Shown one piece after another: positions 28,864-35,978 of a DNA stretch of 40,746 bases (positions are counted from its first letter, which is position 1; the number at the start of each line of letters is the position of its first letter). The DNA is from Dyella silvatica (GTDB taxonomy: Bacteria; Pseudomonadota; Gammaproteobacteria; Xanthomonadales; Rhodanobacteraceae), in assembly GCF_026283955.1 (NCBI RefSeq), contig NZ_JAPDPE010000035.1, positions 1 to 40,746 on the forward strand, in the 5' to 3' direction. The position numbers and the translations under genes are program-made. The notes below the pieces were generated by a model that searched no databases, was not told where the DNA came from, and was given only the letters and a program-made list of their open reading frames with translations.

Positions 28864-29672
28864 AACTGCTGGTGAAAGCGCAACCGCAGGGGCGTGACAT
28901 CGTCAAAGTCACACCGGAATCGGCGGGCTGGAAACACGTTGGCTTTGAAGGCTTTCGCCTGGCCGCTGGCGAGTCATTGCAAATCACGCTACCGGGCACG
29001 CGCGAGGGTTGCCTGGTGATACTCACCGGCAGCATCGAGTTACGCCTGGTCGAACCGGGCCAAGCCCCGCAACACTGGGCCAAGCTCGGCGGCCGCCACA
29101 GCGTCTTCGATGAATGCTCGCCGGATGCGCTGTATGCCCCACCCTCCTCGCACTTTGAAATTCGCGCACACGATGCCAGCGAACTCGCGCTTGCCACGGC
29201 GCCGGCGCAAGGCCGTTATCCGGCGCGGCTGATCCCAGGCATCAGCATGCTGCGTTCGGTGCGCGGGCAAGGCAGCAACACCCGCTACGTTTGCGACATC
29301 CTGCCGCAAACCGAAGATGCCGAATCGCTGTTGGTGGTCGAAGTCGTCACGCCTGCCGCGCAGTCCTCCAGCTACCCGCCGCACAAGCACGATACCGACA
29401 ACCTTCCCGTGGAAAGCTCGCTGGAGGAAACCTACTACCACCGCATCGACCCGCCGCAAGGCTTCGCCTTCCAGCGCGTCTACACCGATGCGCGCGACCT
29501 CGACGAATCGATGGCCGTTGGCGATCACGACGTCGTGATGGTGCCGCGCGGCTATCACCCGGTAGTGATGCCGCACGGTTATCGCGGCTACTACCTCAAC
29601 GTGATGGCTGGCCCCCATCGCCAATGGCATTTCAAGAACGATCCGGCGCACGACTGGCTGATGCCGCGCTGA
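28860..29672 (+). CDS. iolB: 5-deoxy-glucuronate isomerase
   Basis: IolB converts 5-deoxy-glucuronate to 2-deoxy-5-keto-gluconate, the substrate of IolC. The 270 residues form a bicupin; the metal-binding motif of the C-terminal cupin is visible as [24 protein letters not shown] and later [32 protein letters not shown] at the N-terminus is also typical. Translation is coupled to iolE by an ATGA overlap. A 26-bp gap with its own ribosome-binding site separates it from iolA. Confidence 0.95.
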   Translation: MKLLVKAQPQGRDIVKVTPESAGWKHVGFEGFRLAAGESLQITLPGTREGCLVILTGSIELRLVEPGQAPQHWAKLGGRHSVFDECSPDALYAPPSSHFEIRAHDASELALATAPAQGRYPARLIPGISMLRSVRGQGSNTRYVCDILPQTEDAESLLVVEVVTPAAQSSSYPPHKHDTDNLPVESSLEETYYHRIDPPQGFAFQRVYTDARDLDESMAVGDHDVVMVPRGYHPVVMPHGYRGYYLNVMAGPHRQWHFKNDPAHDWLMPR

Positions 29673-29698
29673 ATCACGCTTATCGACAGGAATCCGCT

Positions 29699-31222
29699 AT
29701 GTCCGCACAACTTTCACCCACCACCGCCGCCGCTCCGATCAGTCATTACATCAACGGCCGCCTTCAGCTCGGCCATGGCGCCAGCGCGCCGTCCTACAAC
29801 CCCGCCACCGGCACGGTGATTGGTGCCGTGGCACTGGCCTCGGCCGACGAGGTCGATCTTGCCGTGCAGGCCGCCGAGGCGGCTTTTTCTGCCTGGTCAC
29901 AAACGCCACCGCTAAAGCGCGCGCGGGTGATGTTTCGCTTCAAGGAGTTGATCGAACGCGACCTGGACAAACTCGCCGCGACGATCACCCGCGAGCACGG
30001 TAAGGTGCTCTCCGATGCCAAGGGCGAGCTGGTTCGCGGGCTGGAAGTGGTTGAATACGCCTGCGGCATTCCCGAGTTGCTCAAAGGCGAATACACCGAA
30101 CAGATCGCCAACGGTATCGACGCCTGGACCATGCGCCAGGCGCTCGGTGTCTGCGTAGGCATCACCCCGTTCAATTTCCCGGCGATGGTGCCCATGTGGA
30201 TGTTTCCCATGGCGATCGCCTGCGGCAATACCTTTGTGCTGAAACCGTCCGAGCGCGACCCGAGCACCGCGTTGCTGCTGGCTCAGCTACTCAAAGAGGC
30301 TGGCCTGCCCGATGGCGTGTTCAATGTCGTGCAAGGTGATAGAACCGCGGTCGATGCCTTGCTCGACCATCCCAAGGTGCGCGCGGTCAGTTTTGTCGGC
30401 TCCACTCCCATTGCCGAATACATTTACGCGCGCGGCACCTCGCGCGGCAAGCGTGTACAGGCCTTGGGCGGCGCCAAGAACCACATGATCGTGATGCCCG
30501 ATGCCGATCTCGATAAAACCGTCGATGCGCTGATCGGCGCCGGCTATGGTGCGGCCGGCGAGCGTTGTATGGCGATCTCGGTCGCCGTCGCGGTGGGCGA
30601 GAAAACCGCCGATGCCCTGGTCGCCAGGCTGACCCCGAAAGTGCAAGCGTTGCGCATCGGCGACGGCATGGATCCACAGATCGAGATGGGCCCGGTGGTC
30701 ACCGCCCAACACCGCGACAAGATCACCGGCTATATCGACGATGGCGTGGCCGCTGGCGCGCAATTGGCGGTGGATGGCCGCGGTCACCGCGTCGCTGGCT
30801 GCGAACAAGGCTTCTTTCTCGGCGGCAGCCTGTTCGACCGTGTCACGCCGGACATGCGCATCTACAAAGAAGAAATCTTCGGCCCGGTGCTGTGCGTCGT
30901 ACGCGTACCGGATTTCGCCAGCGCGCTCAAGCTTATCGACGAGCATGAATACGGCAATGGCACGGCGATTTTTACCCGCGATGGTCATGTGGCACGTGAA
31001 TTCGCCCATCGCGTCCAAGTAGGCATGATCGGCATCAATGTGCCTATCCCCGTGCCCATGGCCTTCCATAGCTTCGGTGGCTGGAAGAAGAGCCTGATGG
31101 GCGATCACCACGCGCACGGTCCGGAAGCCGTGCGTTTCTACACCCGGCAAAAAGCCGTTACTCAACGCTGGTTGGCCAACGAGGCCGACGCCGGTGCGCA
31201 ATTTGCCATGCCGACCCATTGA
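29699..31222 (+). CDS. iolA: Methylmalonate/malonate-semialdehyde dehydrogenase (CoA-acylating)
   Basis: IolA (also called MmsA) oxidatively decarboxylates malonate semialdehyde to acetyl-CoA with NAD+ and CoA, the last step of inositol breakdown. The 507-residue protein is a typical aldehyde dehydrogenase: [21 protein letters not shown] for the Rossmann region, [15 protein letters not shown], and the active-site cysteine in [19 protein letters not shown] near residue 287. The conserved [16 protein letters not shown] and [16 protein letters not shown] follow. The ATG at 29699 has AGGA upstream; the frame is open long before it, inside iolB. It could equally serve valine degradation, but the position favours inositol. 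Confidence 0.95.
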   Translation: MSAQLSPTTAAAPISHYINGRLQLGHGASAPSYNPATGTVIGAVALASADEVDLAVQAAEAAFSAWSQTPPLKRARVMFRFKELIERDLDKLAATITREHGKVLSDAKGELVRGLEVVEYACGIPELLKGEYTEQIANGIDAWTMRQALGVCVGITPFNFPAMVPMWMFPMAIACGNTFVLKPSERDPSTALLLAQLLKEAGLPDGVFNVVQGDRTAVDALLDHPKVRAVSFVGSTPIAEYIYARGTSRGKRVQALGGAKNHMIVMPDADLDKTVDALIGAGYGAAGERCMAISVAVAVGEKTADALVARLTPKVQALRIGDGMDPQIEMGPVVTAQHRDKITGYIDDGVAAGAQLAVDGRGHRVAGCEQGFFLGGSLFDRVTPDMRIYKEEIFGPVLCVVRVPDFASALKLIDEHEYGNGTAIFTRDGHVAREFAHRVQVGMIGINVPIPVPMAFHSFGGWKKSLMGDHHAHGPEAVRFYTRQKAVTQRWLANEADAGAQFAMPTH

Positions 31223-31268
31223 AGCAACCCACCACAACGAGAAATCAAGCCCCCAACGGAGCCACGCC

Positions 31269-32579
31269 ATGGATCTGAGAGCGCATAAAAAGCCACTTGT
31301 GACCTGCAGCCTGCTCGCCCTTCTGGGCCTCACCGTAGCGCCGCAAAGCCATGCCACCGACAGCCCCTACTTGTTTGGCGACTGGAACGGCACGCGCACG
31401 CGCCTGGCCGAGCAAGGCATCAGCTTCGACTTTGGCTACGGCAGCGAAGTGGCGCATAACTTCACCGGCGGCACCAAGCAGATCACTCGCTACACCGATC
31501 AATGGAAACTGGGTTCCACCCTCGACCTGGAAAAACTATGGGGCTGGAGCGGTGGCACCTTCCAGGTGATGCTCACCAATCGCAACGGCCGCAATCTGGG
31601 CGCCGATGCGAATATCGGCAATAACCAGCTGATCCAGGAAGTGTATGGCCGCGGGCAAACCTGGCATCTGACCGTTTTTGCGCTGGATCAAAAATTCTTC
31701 GACGGCAAACTCGACTGGCGTATCGGCCGGCTGCCCGTGGGCGAGGATTTCGCCAGTTTCTCCTGCGACTTTCAGAACCTCACCTTCTGCGGCGCGGCGC
31801 CCGGCAATATCGTCGGCGACTACTGGGTGAACTGGCCGACCAGCCAGTGGGCTACCCGCATCAAGCTGCACACCACCGACCAGACCTATGTGCAGATCGG
31901 CGCGTATCAAATCAATCCGAACTACGTCAACGATCGCTGGGCACGGCGCAACGGCTGGAAGCCCGATTTCCCCGGCGGCACCAAGGGCGCCTTGATCCCG
32001 CTGGAGTTCGGCTGGACCCCGATCGCCAACGGCTTGCCCGGCAGCTACAAAGTGGGCGGCTGGTATAACAACGCCGGCGGCTCGGACCTCTACTACGACG
32101 TCAATCATGAGCCACTGGCGATCACCGGCGGCGAAGCACTCAAGCGCGACTCACGCTACGGCGGCTATCTCAACTTCCAGCAACAAGTCAGCGGCGTTGC
32201 CGGCGGCAAGGGCACCACCGTCTTCTTCAATGCCACCCAGGCCGATCGCGATACCTCCGCCACGGACCGGCAAATCGCCATGGGCATGGAATACAAAGGC
32301 CCGTTCGAGCGCAGCAACGATATGGTCGGCTTTGCCATCGGCGCCAGCCACGCCAATAGCCGTCTGGCTGAATATCAGCGCCTGTACAACCAGTTCCATC
32401 CAGCTACGCCGGGGCTGGTCAAGAACGGTTACGAATACGTCTCGGAGTTGTTCTACAACTGGTCGCCGATTCCTTCGATCAACCTGCGCCCGAATCTGCA
32501 ATACATCCTGCACCCGGGTGGCACGCGGCAAAACAGCAATGCCTTCGTGTTCGGCTTGAAGACCAGCGTCGCGTTCTAG
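31269..32579 (+). CDS. OprB-type carbohydrate-selective porin
   Basis: The 436-residue protein has a signal peptide (KKPLVTCSLLALLGLTVAP and an SHA cleavage site near residue 30). The OprB hallmark SPYLFGDWNGTRTRLAEQGI comes straight after it. The rest is rich in alternating aromatic strands and ends in LKTSVAF, a terminal phenylalanine as expected for an outer-membrane barrel recognised by the BAM machinery. OprB porins admit sugars; as the last gene after iolA it probably admits inositol across the outer membrane. ACGGAG precedes the ATG. A hairpin follows the stop. Confidence 0.9.
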   Translation: MDLRAHKKPLVTCSLLALLGLTVAPQSHATDSPYLFGDWNGTRTRLAEQGISFDFGYGSEVAHNFTGGTKQITRYTDQWKLGSTLDLEKLWGWSGGTFQVMLTNRNGRNLGADANIGNNQLIQEVYGRGQTWHLTVFALDQKFFDGKLDWRIGRLPVGEDFASFSCDFQNLTFCGAAPGNIVGDYWVNWPTSQWATRIKLHTTDQTYVQIGAYQINPNYVNDRWARRNGWKPDFPGGTKGALIPLEFGWTPIANGLPGSYKVGGWYNNAGGSDLYYDVNHEPLAITGGEALKRDSRYGGYLNFQQQVSGVAGGKGTTVFFNATQADRDTSATDRQIAMGMEYKGPFERSNDMVGFAIGASHANSRLAEYQRLYNQFHPATPGLVKNGYEYVSELFYNWSPIPSINLRPNLQYILHPGGTRQNSNAFVFGLKTSVAF

Positions 32580-32594
32580 CTTGATGCCTATCGG

Positions 32595-32631
32595 TGGCCT
32601 CCTTCTCGCGGCGGACAGCGTAAGGAGGCCA
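32595..32631. terminator. Hairpin at the end of the inositol operon
   Basis: TGGCCTCCTT and AAGGAGGCCA form a 10-bp perfect stem with a 17-nt loop, 16 bp after the porin stop and 14 bp before the end of the convergent S4-protein gene. No T tract follows on either strand, so termination would be partial or factor-dependent. Confidence 0.55.
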
Positions 32632-32644
32632 TCATGGCGACGCG

Positions 32645-33106
32645 CTATTCACCCTGATCCTTCAATCGGCGCAGCTCACGGCGAGCATGTTTATCCGGTC
32701 GATTGGACGGTCGGAAAAGACCTCCGCCAAGCAAGCGTCGCTGCTCTTGTAAGGCCGAACGTGCAGCCACGCTGGCCTCGCTTTCTCGATAAAGCGTCTG
32801 CGCCACGCTGGCCGGGCCACGCTGCTCCGCCAACAGCAACACCTCGACCTCCAGCCGCTCCTCGCCACGGGTAATTTTCAGCAGGTCGCCAAGGTGTAGT
32901 GCCTTGGCCGGCTTGCAGCCGCCGCCATTGACATCGACCTTGCCGCCCTCGATCGCCTGCTTGGCCAGGCTGCGGCTCTTGAAAAAACGCGCCGCCCATA
33001 ACCAGACGTCCGCACGGACCTCACTGAGTTTATTGAACCCAGCGTCGTTAGACCCAGCATCCTTAGACATGTTGTCGTTGAACCCAAAGTGGCTTATCGG
33101 TGGCAT
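32645..33106 (-). CDS. hslR: S4-domain RNA-binding protein (Hsp15/HslR-like)
   Basis: The protein has one S4 RNA-binding domain: VRADVWLWAARFFKSRSLAKQ, AIEGGKVDVNGGGCKPAKAL and LHLGDLLKITRGEERLEVEVL. A basic C-terminal tail (RPSNRPDKHARRELRRLKDQ) follows. E. coli Hsp15 binds stalled 50S subunits carrying nascent chains and helps recycle them. I place the start at 33106, where AGGTGG lies upstream, giving 153 residues; an ATG at 33070 (141 residues) has no ribosome-binding site. The N-terminal extension contains short repeated pieces (GFND, GSND, GFNK). Confidence 0.85.
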   Translation of the reverse strand: MPPISHFGFNDNMSKDAGSNDAGFNKLSEVRADVWLWAARFFKSRSLAKQAIEGGKVDVNGGGCKPAKALHLGDLLKITRGEERLEVEVLLLAEQRGPASVAQTLYRESEASVAARSALQEQRRLLGGGLFRPSNRPDKHARRELRRLKDQGE

Positions 33107-33138
33107 TATCGCGCCACCTAGTCTCACGCAAGCAGACC

Positions 33139-33588
33139 ATGGACTTTACCCTTACCCCATCCCTTGCCTGGATCATGCCTTTCGTGGCCGGGTTTCTGCT
33201 TGCTCGCTACATCTACCGCAAATCGAACGAGCCGCTGCCGCAGCCGTTGCGTACCGACATTACCGATGCCGAGATCGAAGCCGCCATACGCGCGAAACGA
33301 ACGGTGGAGGCGATCCGGCTTTATCGCCAACGCAGCGGTTGCGATCTTAAAGAGGCCAAATCGGCCGTCGAAGCGATGACTCGTCATATCCACCCTCACG
33401 GCATGCCCTACAGCGTGGTGCCACCGCCCTCGCCCACGCCTATCAGCGATGCCCATATCGAAGCGGAGATACGCGCCAGGCGCCTGATCGAGGCGATCAA
33501 GCTTTATCGGCAACGCAGTGGCTGCAACCTTAAAGAGGCCAAGCTCGCAGTCGAAGCAATGGACCGCCGCATTCATCCGCACGGCTGA
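33139..33588 (+). CDS. Membrane-anchored protein with two L7/L12 C-terminal-like repeats
   Basis: The 149-residue protein begins with a hydrophobic segment (LAWIMPFVAGFLLARYIY, about residues 8-25) and then carries two near-identical units of about 45 residues. Each unit runs from DAEIEAAIRAKR or DAHIEAEIRARR, through IRLYRQRSGCDLKEAK or IKLYRQRSGCNLKEAK, to AVEAM and IHPHG. The xxLYRQxSGxxLKEAKxAVE stretch resembles the factor-binding helix-turn-helix of ribosomal protein L7/L12. The function is unknown; binding to a translation factor is one guess. The stop is one base from the stop of the convergent AEC permease gene. An in-frame start at 33100 is possible but less likely. Confidence 0.75.
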   Translation: MDFTLTPSLAWIMPFVAGFLLARYIYRKSNEPLPQPLRTDITDAEIEAAIRAKRTVEAIRLYRQRSGCDLKEAKSAVEAMTRHIHPHGMPYSVVPPPSPTPISDAHIEAEIRARRLIEAIKLYRQRSGCNLKEAKLAVEAMDRRIHPHG

Positions 33589-33589
33589 G

Positions 33590-34492
33590 CTAAGCTCTTA
33601 GCCACAGATTGCCCAGCGGCACCGTCAGCAACGACAGCACAATGCCCACACCCAGCACGGTATTGGCCAGCTCCGGCTCAAGCCCGTACTCGTCGGCAAG
33701 AATCGCCGCCGAAATCATCGGTGCCATCGCCGCCTGCAATACCCCCACCGTCAGGGTCAGGCCGCCCACCCCGGCCGCACGGCCGATCAGCCAGCACAGC
33801 AACGGCGCCAGCAGCAGTTTCCAGCCCAGCCCCAGGCTGGCCGCAGCGGCCATCCGCTGATCGGCATGCAGCTTGAATTGCAGCCCCACCGAAAACAGCG
33901 CCAACGGCGTCAAGCTGGCGCCGATCGGCGCGAATACGCTGTCGAGCAAGGGTGACCAGCCGCCCAACGCAGCGGCGGCCATGCCGATGAGCAAGGCGAT
34001 AAAGGCCGGAAAACTCAGACTGCGCCGCACGATTTGCGCCGGCTGCGCTTGGCGCCCGGCATATAGCGAAGCCACCACGATGCCTGCCGATGCCAGCAGC
34101 GGAAAACAGCCCAGTTGATCGGCAACCACCGCCAGCCCCAAACCTTCTTTGCCGTGCATGGCCTCCATCAGCGGGTAACCCATGAACGAGGTATTGCCCA
34201 GGCCACAGACCAGGATCAATCCACCGATACGTTCACGCGACCAGCCCAGCCACGGCCCCAGCAAACCGAACAGCAGCCATGCGCCGGCGAAGACGACGCC
34301 CATCGCGGCCACCGGAAACCACAGCTGCCCATCGAACTTCACCCGTGGAATCAACTCCAGCACCAAGGCGGGCAGCGCGATGTAGATCACCCACCAGTTG
34401 ATCCCCGCCACAATGCCGGCAGGCGGGTTGGCAAAGCGCCGCACCAGCGCGCCCAGGCTGAGGCAGACGAACAGCATCAACAAAGCACTCAT
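33590..34492 (-). CDS. AEC-family permease (auxin efflux carrier type)
   Basis: The 300-residue integral membrane protein has about ten hydrophobic helices in the pattern of the AEC/MdcF family. The first ends in RRFANPPAGIVAGINWWVIYIALPA, with the conserved asparagine and aromatic block of these carriers in its second half. GLGNTSFMGYPLMEAM lies mid-protein and LANTVLGVGIVLSLLTVPL at the end. Members export or import small carboxylates and other anions; the substrate cannot be told. It is divergent from the phosphotransferase gene (96-bp gap) and convergent, with one base between stops, to the L7/L12-like gene. Confidence 0.88.
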   Translation of the reverse strand: MSALLMLFVCLSLGALVRRFANPPAGIVAGINWWVIYIALPALVLELIPRVKFDGQLWFPVAAMGVVFAGAWLLFGLLGPWLGWSRERIGGLILVCGLGNTSFMGYPLMEAMHGKEGLGLAVVADQLGCFPLLASAGIVVASLYAGRQAQPAQIVRRSLSFPAFIALLIGMAAAALGGWSPLLDSVFAPIGASLTPLALFSVGLQFKLHADQRMAAAASLGLGWKLLLAPLLCWLIGRAAGVGGLTLTVGVLQAAMAPMISAAILADEYGLEPELANTVLGVGIVLSLLTVPLGNLWLRA

Positions 34493-34588
34493 GGGAAAAC
34501 ATCACTGCATTGGCTGCACGCATCGTCGCATAGCCATCGTGATGGTCGACAATAGCGGCCTGTTCCGCTGCCCTGCCTTTCACTCGCA

Positions 34589-35725
34589 ATGACGCACTCC
34601 CACCACCGCGTGCATGGCCTGGCTGCCGACCAGGTCGTGCCGGACTGGCCGCCGCTGCTCGACAACGAGGTAGGTCGACTGCTGGCAGGCTACCCGGCCC
34701 TGGGTGCCGTGGAGGGCATCGTCTGGCATAGCCCGCGACCGCTGTCCGCTGCCGGCCTGGTGCAAACCGCCAGCGGCGACGTCTTCGTCAAGCGGCATCA
34801 CCAGCGCATACGCACGCCATCAAGCCTGGGCGAAGAACATCGTTTTATCGAACATCTTCATCGCGCCGGCGCAGCGGTGCCACGCGTACTCGGCAATGCC
34901 GCGGGAGAGACAGCCATCGCCCTGGGCGAATGGACTTACGAAGTACACGAGCAAGCGGTCGGTGTGGATCTCTACCGCGACAGCGAATCATGGTCGCCGC
35001 TACACAACCTGACCCATGCGCGCGCAGCCGGTGCGGCGCTGGGCCTACTGCACCGCGCCGCCGCAGGTTATGCCGCGGGCCAACGCAGTACTCATCTACT
35101 GGTCGCACGCAATGAACTGATCGCCGCCAGTGATCCGGTCGCGGCTCTGACGGGCCAACTCCCTCAGCGCCCCGGCCTGGCTGACTACCTACGTAGCCGC
35201 GATTGGCAGCGTGAGCTGCGCGCGGTGTTTGAGCATCGGCCTGCCTCACTGGTCGCTCGGCTACGGCGTGAAACCACGCTATGGACCCACAACGACTGGC
35301 ATGTTTCCAATCTCTATTGGGATACCCATGGAGCACAGGCCACGGTCAGTGCGGTGCTGGACCTGGGCCTGGCCTCGCCGACCTGGGCGGTGTTCGACCT
35401 GGCCACCGCGATCGAGCGCAACGCCATTGCATGGCTGACCCTAGAGCAAGGTCAGGCCCTGGCTTATCCGCAAACCGCGCTGGCGCTGCTGTCCGGATAT
35501 CGGGAAACCGCCCCGCTCAGTGCGGCACAAGTGCACCTCATAGCCGATCTGCTACCCGTGGTGCATGTGGATTTTGCGCTGTCCGAAGTGGAGTATTTCC
35601 ACGCCATCACCGGTTCGCCTGCCAATACGGCGGTGGCTTACGACATCTTTCTGTGTGGCCATACCCATTGGTTCAGCGGCCCCCAGGGCCACGCCCTGCT
35701 GGAAGCCCTGCACGACAGTGCCTGA
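34589..35725 (+). CDS. APH-family phosphotransferase (choline/thiamine kinase-like)
   Basis: The 378-residue protein has the aminoglycoside phosphotransferase kinase fold: an ATP-binding N-lobe with GDVFVKRHHQR and the Glu-containing EEHRFIEHLHRAGAAVPRV. The catalytic loop LWTHNDWHVSNLYWD (HxDxxxxN, near residue 232-240) and the metal-binding VLDLGLASPTWAVFDLATA follow. The gene is 110 bp upstream of a TPP riboswitch and thiamine uptake genes, but on the near side of the switch, so it is not controlled by it. A thiamine or other small-alcohol kinase role is possible from that neighbourhood only. The start at 34589 has no strong ribosome-binding site. Confidence 0.8.
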   Translation: MTHSHHRVHGLAADQVVPDWPPLLDNEVGRLLAGYPALGAVEGIVWHSPRPLSAAGLVQTASGDVFVKRHHQRIRTPSSLGEEHRFIEHLHRAGAAVPRVLGNAAGETAIALGEWTYEVHEQAVGVDLYRDSESWSPLHNLTHARAAGAALGLLHRAAAGYAAGQRSTHLLVARNELIAASDPVAALTGQLPQRPGLADYLRSRDWQRELRAVFEHRPASLVARLRRETTLWTHNDWHVSNLYWDTHGAQATVSAVLDLGLASPTWAVFDLATAIERNAIAWLTLEQGQALAYPQTALALLSGYRETAPLSAAQVHLIADLLPVVHVDFALSEVEYFHAITGSPANTAVAYDIFLCGHTHWFSGPQGHALLEALHDSA

Positions 35726-35834
35726 CGCTTGACTCCCCTGTCTCTGCCTGTGCGATGGCCACGGAAGGGCCTGAAGTCAGCTGAAATGACCTAAGTTTGG
35801 GCAGCCGAACCGCATCCGTGCTTCAATACGCCCT

Positions 35835-35919
35835 CTAGAAGCGGGGGTGCCAGGCGTTTGCCAGGCTGAGAGAGTCCCTTGGAACCTGATCCGGTTAGCA
35901 CCGGCGTAGGGAGCTTTAG
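35835..35919 (+). promoter_or_regulatory. TPP riboswitch (THI element)
   Basis: The conserved THI box is clear: GCGGGGGTGCC, then CTGAGA at 35866-35871, then ACCTGATCCGGTTAGCACC and GGCGTAGGGA. Stem P1 pairs CTA and AAGC (35835-35842) with GCTTTAG (35913-35919), with one bulged G. Bound thiamine pyrophosphate is expected to lower expression of the downstream receptor and transporter. The expression platform may involve the hairpin at 35921-35949, whose arms AGTTGCGCGG and CCACGCAATT pair with one mismatch. Confidence 0.95.
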
Positions 35920-35978
35920 CAGTTGCGCGGAGCCTCACTCCACGCAATTCGCCGTCGCTTCGTTCTCTTTGCACAACG

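Noticed and set aside
31194..31268. Earlier start for the OprB porin gene inside iolA
   Set aside because: The ATG at 31269 has ACGGAG upstream and gives a normal signal peptide; the earlier start would bury it behind 25 extra polar residues.
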